A stretch of 64,000 nt of DNA. Origin: Croceivirga sp. (GTDB lineage: Bacteria > Bacteroidota > Bacteroidia > Flavobacteriales > Flavobacteriaceae). Below the pieces are notes generated by a model. The model had not been told where the DNA came from. It saw only the letters and a list, made by a program, of their open reading frames with translations, and searched no databases. The DNA lies in NCBI GenBank assembly GCA_028284935.1, contig JANQQQ010000004.1:62001-126000 (forward strand). Direction: 5' to 3'. Shown one piece after another: positions 26,863 to 35,376 of this stretch. Position 1 is the stretch's first letter. Each line of letters opens with the position of its first letter. The position numbers and the translations under genes were made by a program.

Positions 26863-26904
26863 CAAAGAGAGTGTACAAAAGATGACCTTTTTTTGCGCGT
26901 TGAA

Positions 26905-28512
26905 TCAATCATCCGTGGTCTTTAAGGGGGTATTCATCCAATAATATTCCAAATCCTCCTTTTCCTGTAAGGGCTGCCCCTCAAAAACGGGGATATTCAG
27001 ATTCATTAAGACCTCTGGGGTCGGCTGTACAAAATTGTGCTGGATTTCTTGGGTGAAAAATTCCCTAAATTGTTGATACTCCTTGTAATCATATATTTTG
27101 TTTACCAAATTCCCATCCGTGTCCGTAATATTCACCAATTGGCAAAGTAGTTTTTTCCCCGCTTCCTTATTCGCTTTGTAATTCTGAAAATAGGTATAGA
27201 AATCACGTTCTTTCGTGCGATTTTCGAATAAAGGGTATATCCGAACCGTATTCGGTTTTGACACATCCACAAAAGCCTCTTTTACAGGTAGCGGTTCATC
27301 AAAGAAGGTTAACTTATAATTTGAAATGATACTCGCTTTTTTCCGGTCGATCGGATTATTGAATGTTAATGATAGATTTTGTGCGCCCACATTGACAAGC
27401 AGCTCTTCCGCAAAAAAACGCGGGGGTTCCGGTAAAAGAAAACTGTTGTTGAACGTAATGTAATTGAGAAACATTTGGTTTTTAAAGGGACGATATTCAC
27501 TATCCACCTCAAAAATCAACTCTTTTTTTGAAGCGCCGATATTATCTATGGATGTAGTATCGGTATCCTTGAAAAATAGGGAATAGTACAGCTTATGGAT
27601 GGAAAAGCTTTCCTTATCAATTAAAAGATGGCCAGAAACAATATATCCATTTTGCGATTTTGTAAATGTGATGTTGTACAAAGGTTCATCATCCAAGAAA
27701 ATATCCCGCCCACGTTCAAAACGATGGCGGTTCAAAAATTGACTTTTTAATTTATACACAAAGGAATACGAGGAAACCTCATAATTTCTAATGGCGTCAT
27801 GAATCCTGAGTATCCGCAACTCGTTACCCCCATACGCATCCAATTGCGCCATATCTATAATCTTACTCCCCTTTTCATAATCATAAGGCTCACTGGATAT
27901 GGTATCCCTTGGAAAGTTTTCGTTCAATGAGATAGTATGTAGGGCAAATTCTGTGGATTGGCTATCCTTGCTTTCAAAACCTTGGTCATAGATACTAAGT
28001 AGGGCTTCGTTAAGGTTGAGATAGTCATTCTTGTGCCATTGATAGTCCCTATAGTACCCTGTTAGACCAAAGGGTTGGTTTGGATAGTTTTCTGGGATGG
28101 CACGAATCGCTCTTCTGGCGATGGCCCTTGCACTTAACCTCCTTTTCTTTTTTCCATAGACCACGGTTTCTTCCAATCCATATACATGCGGTTGTAAAAA
28201 AAGGACATTCAATTCTTTCTTCATCATTTCCCCCAATGAAAAAACCTGGGTATCATACCCCATGGATGAAACGATTAAGGTATCGTTCAATTCAGCAAAC
28301 TTCTTGGGTATCCTAAAACTGCCATTTTTATTGGTGACCACCCCTTTGGCCCATCCTTTGACCTTTATGGTAGCAAATGGAATGGGTTCTTTTCTTTTAC
28401 CATCATAAACATATCCATCAATATAGGGCTGGAGATCAATGGCCTGTGCCAATCCCATAACAGGAACTACTATTATTAACAGAATAAAAACAGTTCTTAA
28501 TTTGAGGAGCAT
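26905..28512 (-). CDS. CarboxypepD_reg-like domain protein, paralog 5
   Basis: 535 residues, the most diverged member and the upstream end of the array. Signal MLLKLRTVFILLIIVVPVMG, CarboxypepD_reg domain (YVYDGKRKEPIPFATIKVKG, KGVVTNKNGSFRIPKKF), linker KKRRLSARAIARRAIRAI, GYYRDYQWHKNDYLNLNEA, C-terminus EYYWMNTPLK. It shares the full architecture, so the C-terminal 400 residues form one unnamed domain family. It begins 13 bases after the antiporter stop, so the two may be co-transcribed. Confidence 0.83.
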   Translation of the reverse strand: MLLKLRTVFILLIIVVPVMGLAQAIDLQPYIDGYVYDGKRKEPIPFATIKVKGWAKGVVTNKNGSFRIPKKFAELNDTLIVSSMGYDTQVFSLGEMMKKELNVLFLQPHVYGLEETVVYGKKKRRLSARAIARRAIRAIPENYPNQPFGLTGYYRDYQWHKNDYLNLNEALLSIYDQGFESKDSQSTEFALHTISLNENFPRDTISSEPYDYEKGSKIIDMAQLDAYGGNELRILRIHDAIRNYEVSSYSFVYKLKSQFLNRHRFERGRDIFLDDEPLYNITFTKSQNGYIVSGHLLIDKESFSIHKLYYSLFFKDTDTTSIDNIGASKKELIFEVDSEYRPFKNQMFLNYITFNNSFLLPEPPRFFAEELLVNVGAQNLSLTFNNPIDRKKASIISNYKLTFFDEPLPVKEAFVDVSKPNTVRIYPLFENRTKERDFYTYFQNYKANKEAGKKLLCQLVNITDTDGNLVNKIYDYKEYQQFREFFTQEIQHNFVQPTPEVLMNLNIPVFEGQPLQEKEDLEYYWMNTPLKTTDD

Positions 28513-28524
28513 CTGGGTTAAAGT

Positions 28525-29463
28525 CTAACTTATGGTAAGGTAGACAAAGGCAGCGTAGGATGCAAGCAAAATAAGGCCATCACGCCAGCCCAATCGAAGT
28601 CCCTTTGGAAAGAAAACCAACGGTAGGATGATAAAAGAAATTCCGAGCATCCAAAAGATATCGTGGGTCAAAAGCCCCTGGTCGATTACCCGAACCGGTG
28701 TAATAATGGAGGTAATACCAAGCACCGCCAATAAATTAAAAATATTTGAACCGATAAGATTACCCACTGAAATCGCTTTTTCCTTCTTCAGAACAGCGAT
28801 TACCGATGCTGCCAGTTCTGGGATACTTGTACCAACTGATACTACGGTAATTCCTATGACCCGTTCACTAACACCTAAGGAAGTTGCTAAATTTTTGGCA
28901 CCCTCGATGAGCAATTCCGAACCACCCCAAAGGGCCACACCCCCGATACCCAAAAACAAAGCCGTCTTGTAAAGCGGGAGGGGAACATCATCTTCCGGTA
29001 ACTCGTCAACCACGGCAGTTTTCTGAAAACGTAAAAGATACACCAAGAAGAGAAATAGGAATACCACTAAAATGACACCCTCGTAAGGTTCGAGGACCCC
29101 ATCAAAATAGATAAAACCCACAAATAAAAGCGAGGCCATCATCATCACGGGCCAATCCGTGGTATAAAAGCTCTTTCGAACATTAATACTTCCCAAAACC
29201 ACGGTGACCCCCAAAACCAATCCCAGGTTTGCAATATTGGAACCAACAACATTGCCCAAGGCCAAATCTGGGGAACCATCCAAAGCTGCCTTAATACTTA
29301 CAATCAATTCGGGGGCCGAGGTAGCAAAGGACACCACGGTCATACCAATTACAATTTTAGGAATGGAAAGCTTTAACGATAAGGCCACGGCCGACTTTAA
29401 CAGCCAGTTGCCCCCAAGGATAAGAAGGGCCAAACCTATTATGATAAAAAGTACATCAAGCAT
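28525..29463 (-). CDS. Calcium/sodium antiporter (CaCA family)
   Basis: About 312 residues from ATG 29463; the frame is open further to 29514, but that adds a polar 17-residue lead before the first helix. Ten hydrophobic helices and the two inverted alpha-repeats of the K+-dependent Na+/Ca2+ exchanger family: SFATSAPELIVSIKAAL with GNVVGSNIANLGLVLG, and SVGTSIPELAASVIAVL with GNLIGSNIFNLLAVLG. The Ser/Glu/Asn of each repeat bind the ions. An inner-membrane exporter of Ca2+ driven by Na+ or H+. Divergent from the BlaI-type repressor. Confidence 0.93.
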   Translation of the reverse strand: MLDVLFIIIGLALLILGGNWLLKSAVALSLKLSIPKIVIGMTVVSFATSAPELIVSIKAALDGSPDLALGNVVGSNIANLGLVLGVTVVLGSINVRKSFYTTDWPVMMMASLLFVGFIYFDGVLEPYEGVILVVFLFLFLVYLLRFQKTAVVDELPEDDVPLPLYKTALFLGIGGVALWGGSELLIEGAKNLATSLGVSERVIGITVVSVGTSIPELAASVIAVLKKEKAISVGNLIGSNIFNLLAVLGITSIITPVRVIDQGLLTHDIFWMLGISFIILPLVFFPKGLRLGWRDGLILLASYAAFVYLTIS

Positions 29464-29552
29464 GGATAGTGTGTTTGCCGCAAATATAGACCAAGAATCA
29501 ATGGGGCAACACAAAAGGATGTTAAACGCAAAAACTAAATCTTTCGTTAAAT

Positions 29553-29568
29553 AACTATAAATATAGTT
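29553..29568. promoter_or_regulatory. Probable BlaI-type operator
   Basis: Perfect dyad AACTATA-AA-TATAGTT, with a further half-site AACTATA at 29573-29579. BlaI/MecI-family repressors bind A/T-rich dyads of this size upstream of their own genes. It overlaps the -33 part of the promoter below, so binding would block transcription of the BlaI-M56 pair. Confidence 0.7.
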
Positions 29569-29597
29569 GTTTAACTATAAAATTCTTTTTACGTTTA
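29567..29597 (+). promoter_or_regulatory. Promoter of the BlaI-M56 operon
   Basis: TTG at 29567-29569, then 20 bases, then TACGTTTA at 29590-29597, close to the flavobacterial TTG-N17-23-TANNTTTG form. The ATG of the repressor is 19 bases after the -7 element. Confidence 0.6.
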
Positions 29598-29616
29598 CTC
29601 CATCAAAACATGTTTC

Positions 29617-29976
29617 ATGCAGAAATTGACCAATAAGGAGGAGGAAATCATGAAAATCCTCTGGAAGCTTGAAAAGGCCTTCGTCAAGGAAATCCTTGAA
29701 AAAATAACGGGTGATAGGCCACACTACAACACCCTATCCACCATTGTACGAAATCTTCAAGAGAAAGGATACGTAGACCATGAGGCTTTTGGAAACACCC
29801 ACCGCTACTTTCCAACAATTTCAAAAGAAGACTATCGCAAGAGGTTCATCAATACCTCCATAGTGGATTACTACGATAACTCTTATAAAAGTTTGGTATC
29901 CCACTTTGCCAAGGAAGAAAAAATTTCGGTCGAAGAACTAAAGGAGATTATTCAACTTATTGAAAAAAGGAAATAA
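29617..29976 (+). CDS. BlaI/MecI/CopY-family transcriptional repressor
   Basis: 119 residues. Winged helix with LTNKEEEIMKILWKLEKAFV, then YNTLSTIVRNLQEKGYVDHE, and a C-terminal dimerisation helix (KEEKISVEELKEIIQLIEK). Binds the dyad upstream and represses the operon until the membrane M56 partner triggers its cleavage. Its last base is shared with the first base of the M56 gene (TAATGG), a typical coupled pair. Confidence 0.93.
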   Translation: MQKLTNKEEEIMKILWKLEKAFVKEILEKITGDRPHYNTLSTIVRNLQEKGYVDHEAFGNTHRYFPTISKEDYRKRFINTSIVDYYDNSYKSLVSHFAKEEKISVEELKEIIQLIEKRK

Positions 29977-32225
29977 TGGAAGCATTCTTTGTTTATCTCA
30001 TAAAATCAGGGGGGATTTTGATGTTGTTTTTGGGGGCCTATCATTTCTTTTTAAAAAAGGAAACCTTTTTTCTGAGTAATCGTGTTTTTCTCATAGCTGG
30101 ATTATTGGCTTCCTTTATTGTCCCTCTTATCACCTTTACGAAGATACGCTATGTACTGCCCGAACCTATGTTGACCTCAAGCCCTTCCGTAATTACTGAG
30201 GTTTCCAACGTGGAAGTGCAACCACATGACCCCTTCAATTGGATGCTATTGGTATTGATCGTTTATGTGGCGGGCGTTCTCTTTTTTACCCTTAAGCTCA
30301 TTTTTCAGTTACACGCCATATATCGGATTAAAACTAAAAGTGATATTGTTCCGCAATTCAATTTAGTACATGTTAGAACCAATTTTAAGATTTCGCCCTT
30401 TTCATTCTTTAGGTACATCTTTTATTACCCAAAGCAATTTAAGGACCATGAGCTTGAGACCATACTTCGCCATGAAAAGGTACACGCCGAAGAGTTGCAT
30501 TCCCTAGATATTTTACTGACCGAAATTGTATTTATTTTACAATGGTTCAACCCTGGTATTTGGTACTACAAAATGATGGTCAAACAGAATCTTGAATTTT
30601 TGGCCGATGCCAAAACATGCCATCAGGAAAAAGACAAAAAGGCCTATCAGTATTTAATGCTCAGCCAAGCCATTAATTCGCGTAATATTTCAATTGTTAA
30701 TCCATTTTTTAATTCCATCATCAAAAAACGAATAGTCATGTTAAATCAGAATCAATCCAAAAAAATCAACGCCGTAAAGTTGTTATTTGTAGTTCCCTTA
30801 TTGGCACTTTTTGTCATGGGGTTCAACACCAAGGAGGTAGTTAAATTTAGCGAGGAAAGTACTATAGTACGTGCTAAATCCCCATCTTCCATTGAATTCA
30901 GAAGTCCAGTGCGTCTAGGGAACCATGTAAAGATTACCTCCGGATTTGGTGAGGCCAGAAATCCGTTTACGGGGACAATGGAATTTCACCGAGGTATCGA
31001 TATTGCCGCTCCCATCGGAGAAAATGTTTTGGCCAGCGCCTCGGGCATTGTAAGGTCAAGTGGCTATGGTGAACGCAACGGTAAGTACATTGAATTGGAG
31101 CACAAATCAGGCTATACAAGCAAATACCTACACCTAAACGATCAACAGGTACAAGCGGGTGATGAAGTAACCTCCGGGGATGTTATTGGCCATGTGGGCA
31201 ATTCTGGAAAATCAACAGGTCCCCATTTACACTTTGAAGTATTAAAGGACGGGAAGGCACTTAACCCCGCCAGCCTTGTCCCCTTTGAAACCTTTGGTCA
31301 AAACAGAAAGGAAGAAAAAACGTCTTCCATCCTTAGGGCTCGCTCTATGCAACGTATAGAATTATTGATTGATAAGGGTACTTCTGATGAAGAACTTTTG
31401 GAAATGAAGGAAAAACTTGCCGATGAAGGTGTGTATTTCAGCTATACCACGGTAAGAAACGACAATAGGGAAATCATTGATATTGCGCTGGAGGTTACCG
31501 GAAAAGGGAAGAATGGTGCTTCTTTCAGAAATACCCACGACACTTCCGATAGTGAAAATGGTATTTCCCCTGTTGTGCTGTTCATTGATTTGGAAAACAA
31601 TTTAGTCTCCATTGGCACCAAAGGGGCATACAAGTCCGAGGTTACAAAGATAAAAACGGGTGGGAGCTCGGTCTGGATAAGCTCGGATAGTGATGAACAA
31701 GTAGACGTCTGGAATGGTCTTGAGGAAATTGGCGAGCATGGGGATATCGTCATCACGAAAAAAGATGGCAAGGGTATGGTGTTGATCAATGGCGAAGAAA
31801 TTGATGAAGCGGAATTACCCAAGCATAAGTCCACTGTTCTTATTGAGGAAGATAGCGACGACTCCAATACCGGTTTCAGCTTTTATATGTCATCAGATGA
31901 TGACAAAGAACATAAGAAGCGTGTAAAACTCACCAAGAAAAAATTGAAAAAGGGAAACCAAGTTATGATCTTAAAAGATTCTGACGATGATACGGATATT
32001 GAGGTAATCGGAGGAGATGGGGACTTCTTTTTTGTAGATACCGATGGTAAAGATCCCCTTTATATCATTGATGGCAAGGAAGCCTCCAAAAGGCAGGTGA
32101 AAAAGCTATCGCCCAAAAAAATTGCCACAATGAATGTCATAAAGGGTGAAGCAGCACGGAACAAATATGGTTCAAAGGCAAAAAATGGTGTTGTTGAGAT
32201 TACGACCAACAAAAAGAAAAACTGA
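29976..32225 (+). CDS. BlaR1-like M56 / M23 / plug-like fusion protein
   Basis: 749 residues in three parts. (1) Residues 1-290: M56 (BlaR1) domain with four membrane helices and the zinc motif H166-E-K-V-H170. (2) About 315-435: complete M23 lysostaphin-type domain with FHRGIDIAAP (H338, D342) and PHLHFE (H417, H419). (3) About 650-749: acidic region and a TonB-plug-like end, PLYIIDGKEAS ... GVVEITT. The usual beta-lactam sensor domain is absent. By analogy it would sense the envelope and cleave BlaI; the M23 part suggests a link to peptidoglycan, as enzyme or as cell-wall sensor. Followed by a terminator. Confidence 0.85.
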   Translation: MEAFFVYLIKSGGILMLFLGAYHFFLKKETFFLSNRVFLIAGLLASFIVPLITFTKIRYVLPEPMLTSSPSVITEVSNVEVQPHDPFNWMLLVLIVYVAGVLFFTLKLIFQLHAIYRIKTKSDIVPQFNLVHVRTNFKISPFSFFRYIFYYPKQFKDHELETILRHEKVHAEELHSLDILLTEIVFILQWFNPGIWYYKMMVKQNLEFLADAKTCHQEKDKKAYQYLMLSQAINSRNISIVNPFFNSIIKKRIVMLNQNQSKKINAVKLLFVVPLLALFVMGFNTKEVVKFSEESTIVRAKSPSSIEFRSPVRLGNHVKITSGFGEARNPFTGTMEFHRGIDIAAPIGENVLASASGIVRSSGYGERNGKYIELEHKSGYTSKYLHLNDQQVQAGDEVTSGDVIGHVGNSGKSTGPHLHFEVLKDGKALNPASLVPFETFGQNRKEEKTSSILRARSMQRIELLIDKGTSDEELLEMKEKLADEGVYFSYTTVRNDNREIIDIALEVTGKGKNGASFRNTHDTSDSENGISPVVLFIDLENNLVSIGTKGAYKSEVTKIKTGGSSVWISSDSDEQVDVWNGLEEIGEHGDIVITKKDGKGMVLINGEEIDEAELPKHKSTVLIEEDSDDSNTGFSFYMSSDDDKEHKKRVKLTKKKLKKGNQVMILKDSDDDTDIEVIGGDGDFFFVDTDGKDPLYIIDGKEASKRQVKKLSPKKIATMNVIKGEAARNKYGSKAKNGVVEITTNKKKN

Positions 32226-32249
32226 GTAAAATCAACGGAATTGTAATTG

Positions 32250-32281
32250 AAAAAGTCAGCTTGTTCCAGTTGACTTTTTTT
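32250..32281 (+). terminator. Intrinsic terminator
   Basis: AAAAAGTCAGCT pairs with AGTTGACTTTTT, with a T tract, 25 bases after the M56 stop. Confidence 0.8.
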
Positions 32282-32742
32282 ATTGCTCGGAAACGAAAAC
32301 GCCAAAAACGGCCATTTTTTAAATGAAATGCCCCTTGGTTTTTTAAAAAAGATCAAAAAAGCCCCTTCAAAACCTACAAATAGCGGTGAAAATGGGTGTT
32401 TTTCTTTACACCTGTAAAGTTCCACCAAGGAAGTCACTAAAATATCGAAGGTTAATTCATTTATTTAGTTACTATTTTGTATTTAATTTCAATATTTCGC
32501 TACAGATTATTTGCAAACATGATAAAACTCATTTTATATTGAAAACTCAATCATCAAAAAGGAGTTTAATCACGCACCTAAAAATAGTTGAAGGTGCCAT
32601 CAAAAAACCAAATCATGATAACCTTAGTAAAACTGTTGCTCACATTTATCCTTTCCCTGTTGGCGGTCTTTTTGTGAGCAACATTACCGCCAGGGATTTC
32701 TATCGGTAAGGGTTTATTTTTGTAGCTTACAAAACAATTTCG
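32282..32742. other. Non-coding gap with a hydrophobic mini-ORF and hairpin
   Basis: 460 bases without a firm gene. ATG 32615 opens a 20-codon frame of almost only hydrophobic residues (MITLVKLLLTFILSLLAVFL), which overlaps a 7-bp stem TGGCGGT / ACCGCCA (32659-32690). Longer frames here look accidental. Confidence 0.35.
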
Positions 32743-32901
32743 ATGTTCATGAAAGGACTCTTCAAATTCCTGGCATTACTCAACAAAGCGCTACTCCCAT
32801 CATTCACCAAGCGAAGACTGGATTTGACCCAAGCAAAAAAATGGCAGTTGGCCATTATTGGTTGGCGGGCCTATGTGACCAAAAATGCCTTGGATCAATA
32901 G
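32743..32901 (+). CDS. Small conserved flavobacterial protein
   Basis: 52 residues from ATG 32743 (or 50 from ATG 32749). Basic and mostly helical: FLALLNKALLPSFTKRRLDL, then AKKWQLAIIGWRAYVTKNAL. I recall closely similar ~50-residue proteins in Flavobacteriaceae, sometimes labelled SsrA-binding protein, but that label is not supported by the sequence, which lacks the SmpB fold. The last 7 bases overlap the end of the convergent apt gene. Function unknown. Confidence 0.72.
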   Translation: MFMKGLFKFLALLNKALLPSFTKRRLDLTQAKKWQLAIIGWRAYVTKNALDQ

Positions 32902-33407
32902 GTCAATAGGGACTTCACGGCATATCCATTTAGTTTTTCCCTGCCTCTTAGAAAACTGATGTGAATGATAAAATTGCATTGTACCACTTCACCCCCTAGT
33001 CTTTCAATTAGTTTACATACCGCCTCAGCGGTGCCACCCGTTGCCAATACGTCATCATGTACCAAAACCCGCTCGCCCCTGTTAATGGCGTCAGCATGAA
33101 TTTCCAGCGTGTCGGTGCCATATTCCAGGTCATAGGATTCCGAAAGCTTTTGGGAAGGAAGTTTGCCCTTCTTTCGGATGGGCACAAATCCTGCATCAAG
33201 TTTATGGGCCAACAAAGGGGCAAATATGAAGCCTCTACTGTCCACTCCCACAACTTTATCAATAGGTTCATTTCCAATAAAGTCACAAAGTGCCTCAGAA
33301 GCCTTCTTAAGGGCTTTGGCATCTTGTAGAAGGGGGGTGATATCTTTAAACAGGATTCCCGGTTTTGGAAAGTTCTTTACATCGCGTATGTAGGCATTGA
33401 AATCCAT
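32895..33407 (-). CDS. apt: Adenine phosphoribosyltransferase
   Basis: 170 residues from ATG 33407, the usual family length; an ATG nine codons earlier (33434) is also in frame. Salvages adenine with PRPP to AMP. Marks are FPKPGILFKDITPLL, VGVDSRGFIFAP, the flexible loop RKKGKLP and the PRPP motif VLVHDDVLATGGTAEA. Lies immediately downstream of, and in opposite orientation to, the tRNA-Arg gene. Confidence 0.96.
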   Translation of the reverse strand: MDFNAYIRDVKNFPKPGILFKDITPLLQDAKALKKASEALCDFIGNEPIDKVVGVDSRGFIFAPLLAHKLDAGFVPIRKKGKLPSQKLSESYDLEYGTDTLEIHADAINRGERVLVHDDVLATGGTAEAVCKLIERLGGEVVQCNFIIHISFLRGREKLNGYAVKSLLTY

Positions 33408-33472
33408 TGCTTTTTGATTGCTTCGTTTTGCCATAAATTTAAAAAGAAATATATTTGCACCCCTATTTCAAA

Positions 33473-33546
33473 GGCCTCGTGGCGCAACTGAATAGCGCAT
33501 CTGATTACGGCTCAGAAGGTTGCAGGTTTGAATCCTGCCGAGGTCA
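33473..33546 (+). tRNA. tRNA-Arg (anticodon ACG)
   Basis: 74 bases, full cloverleaf. Acceptor GGCCTCG / CGAGGTC (33473-33479 with 33539-33545, one G-T pair), D arm GCGC/GCGC, anticodon stem TCTGA/TCAGA with loop TTACGGC and anticodon ACG at 33507-33509, T arm GCAGG-TTTGAAT-CCTGC, discriminator A. No encoded CCA. Its 3' 45 bases are part of the attachment site of the element that follows; the gene stays intact because the element carries the same tail. Confidence 0.97.
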
Positions 33547-33547
33547 C
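33502..33547 (+). repeat. Attachment-site copy at the tRNA (proximal)
   Basis: 46 bases from the anticodon stem to the end of tRNA-Arg plus one base, identical to 41918-41963. Confidence 0.92.
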
Positions 33548-33554
33548 AATAAAT

Positions 33555-33593
33555 AAAGGAGCTAACAGAATATTAAGTTATGCTCCTTTTTTT
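33555..33593 (+). terminator. Intrinsic terminator after tRNA-Arg
   Basis: AAAGGAGCTAAC pairs with GTTA-T-GCTCCTTT, then seven T. It belongs to the element side of the junction and replaces the original terminator of the tRNA, now at 41973. The T tract on the other strand is also A-rich, so it may end RT transcription too. Confidence 0.8.
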
Positions 33594-33651
33594 ATTTGCC
33601 CATTTTTTGCCCATTTTTTCGTCATAATAATAACCTAAATCTAGCAGTGCT

Positions 33652-35376
33652 TTAAGAAGCTTTAGCTTTTTTCACATTTGATTCAATGTCTTGTAAAATT
33701 TCGTGGATTGTATCAAAAATCAGCCTAAAATAGGTGATATCTACCTTTTTGTAATTTTCATGTTTATTCAAAATGTTTGCGGCGAAGGCTTTTTTTGATA
33801 AAGCTAAACTCCTCTCCTCAGAATCTCTTACTTGGCTATCAATAATACCTTCAATGAGTCCCAGTTTTCTAGCATTTTGATAACAGGTGATTCCACCTCC
33901 AGCTTTCAACTCGCCACTTTGATTATCAAATTCATCACTTAAATATATCCTTCTTCCATTTTCGTCTTCAATCTTCAAGTCCACATCCTTATAATAATGT
34001 TCAATACAATTCTTTTTAGTCCTCCTATGGGGAGGTTTTGGTAAAAAGAAAGTGTATACGCGATCATCAAATTTCTGATATCGTTTACCTTGGACGGGGC
34101 TAAATTCACCTATCGAGCTTAAGTTGTCAGAATCAAAAATTCCAATTATCGCTTGCGGATTTCCACTAACTAAATATCCATGTAAAAGGTTTTTTAATAT
34201 GGTATCGCCTATAGTATGATTTTCATCGTATTCATGAATTTTTATGGAAGATGAAATGGCTTCGTAATCGTAATTGGCGTTGAAACGATTAAGAGCATTT
34301 TTCAAATGCATCCAGTCGGTATTTCCTTCTGTGTATACCAAAATTTTATCTCCTTGATAACCAATATATTGTGACATTATTGGAACAGGAGATAGTTTTT
34401 TGAATTGTCCGACATACTTTTTAAAAATATCGTCATCTTTTCCCCTGATATCAGCCAAAAAATGAAGCTTTCCCTCAATGATTTTGATGAAAAGGGCATT
34501 ATCTTCCTTATCCTTGTGACGTCGAGAATATTTTTTGAAATGTTCCAGGGCTGCTTTATCTAATCCGTGTTTTTCCCATGCATAAAGCATTGCTCTAAGT
34601 TGTTTGATGAACCTTCTTTTTACATTTAGTTTTTCATTAACAGTAAGCCCCGTAACAAATTGATGCTCATGATTTCTTCTGAGACAGTTCTTGTTTGAAT
34701 TGACTGTAAAGCCATTGTCTTCAATAATCTGAATTAGTTCCTTACCAAGTTCAAGAGTTCCACTTGAATAGCTAGCCAATTCGCTTGGAAAAGACCTCAT
34801 CCGCGTTGAGAATGTAATATCATCAGCATATCTGGTATAATAACACTTGCTTGTTTTAGCTAAGGATTTCAATTGGTTATCCAGGGACCTACATATGAAA
34901 TTAGAAATTATGGGAGAGGTTGGGCTACCCTGAGGCAGGAAATTCTTATGACAACAAATCTGCGCTAGTAAATATGAAATCTCATCATTAAAATTAAACG
35001 GATGTGATTTAAACATTCCTGAAACCCTACCAAAATTTATTGATGGAAAGAAGTCCTGCAAATCAATATTAAGAACATAGTATTGCTTTATATGTATTTT
35101 GGCATTAGTTCTTATCCCCTTTTTTTTGATATAGCTATGTACATGCCTTTTTGGGTTGTAAAGAACATAGATTTCTTTGGCAAGTTTTTTCTGAATGGAT
35201 TTAAGTGAAGGAATGGGGGCAAAAATCTCTCTGGTTCCTCCACGTTTCTTGGGTATTGTAAATGTATTGTATTTTTCATCGACATTGTAAGCGTTATAAT
35301 CTAGTTGTTTCACGGTAATATCAAGGAATTCCGCTAATTCGCTTTTAGAAGATAAACTGGTAAAATCATTTTTCAT
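33652..35376 (-). CDS. Retron reverse transcriptase fused to TOPRIM-like domain
   Basis: 574 residues. RT domain about 30-325, with every landmark of retron enzymes: NAKIH at 91-95 (NAxxH signature), NIDLQDFFPSI with first catalytic Asp 105, LPQGSPTSP at 147-155, YADD at 183-186, and VTG at 241-243. Retron RTs normally end near residue 320. This one continues with a TOPRIM-like domain: KILVYTEGNTDW (E350, D354) and IIGIFDSDN (D415, D417). The same architecture and length are known from E. coli retron Ec67 (Eco2, 586 residues), an anti-phage system where the TOPRIM part is the effector. Together with an upstream ncRNA it would make branched msDNA and hold the effector in check. Confidence 0.9.
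   Translation of the reverse strand: MKNDFTSLSSKSELAEFLDITVKQLDYNAYNVDEKYNTFTIPKKRGGTREIFAPIPSLKSIQKKLAKEIYVLYNPKRHVHSYIKKKGIRTNAKIHIKQYYVLNIDLQDFFPSINFGRVSGMFKSHPFNFNDEISYLLAQICCHKNFLPQGSPTSPIISNFICRSLDNQLKSLAKTSKCYYTRYADDITFSTRMRSFPSELASYSSGTLELGKELIQIIEDNGFTVNSNKNCLRRNHEHQFVTGLTVNEKLNVKRRFIKQLRAMLYAWEKHGLDKAALEHFKKYSRRHKDKEDNALFIKIIEGKLHFLADIRGKDDDIFKKYVGQFKKLSPVPIMSQYIGYQGDKILVYTEGNTDWMHLKNALNRFNANYDYEAISSSIKIHEYDENHTIGDTILKNLLHGYLVSGNPQAIIGIFDSDNLSSIGEFSPVQGKRYQKFDDRVYTFFLPKPPHRRTKKNCIEHYYKDVDLKIEDENGRRIYLSDEFDNQSGELKAGGGITCYQNARKLGLIEGIIDSQVRDSEERSLALSKKAFAANILNKHENYKKVDITYFRLIFDTIHEILQDIESNVKKAKAS

Noticed and set aside
20070..28512. TonB-dependent receptors or SusC-like proteins
   Set aside because: They share the CarboxypepD_reg domain, but at about 537 residues they lack the plug and 22-strand barrel of such receptors.
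32386..32709. 107-codon frame in the gap before the 52-residue gene
   Set aside because: No recognisable domain, poor codon pattern, crosses the hairpin; likely chance.
33652..35376. Group II intron maturase or diversity-generating retroelement RT
   Set aside because: No maturase or HNH domain, NAxxH and VTG retron signatures are present, and no template/variable repeat pair was seen nearby.
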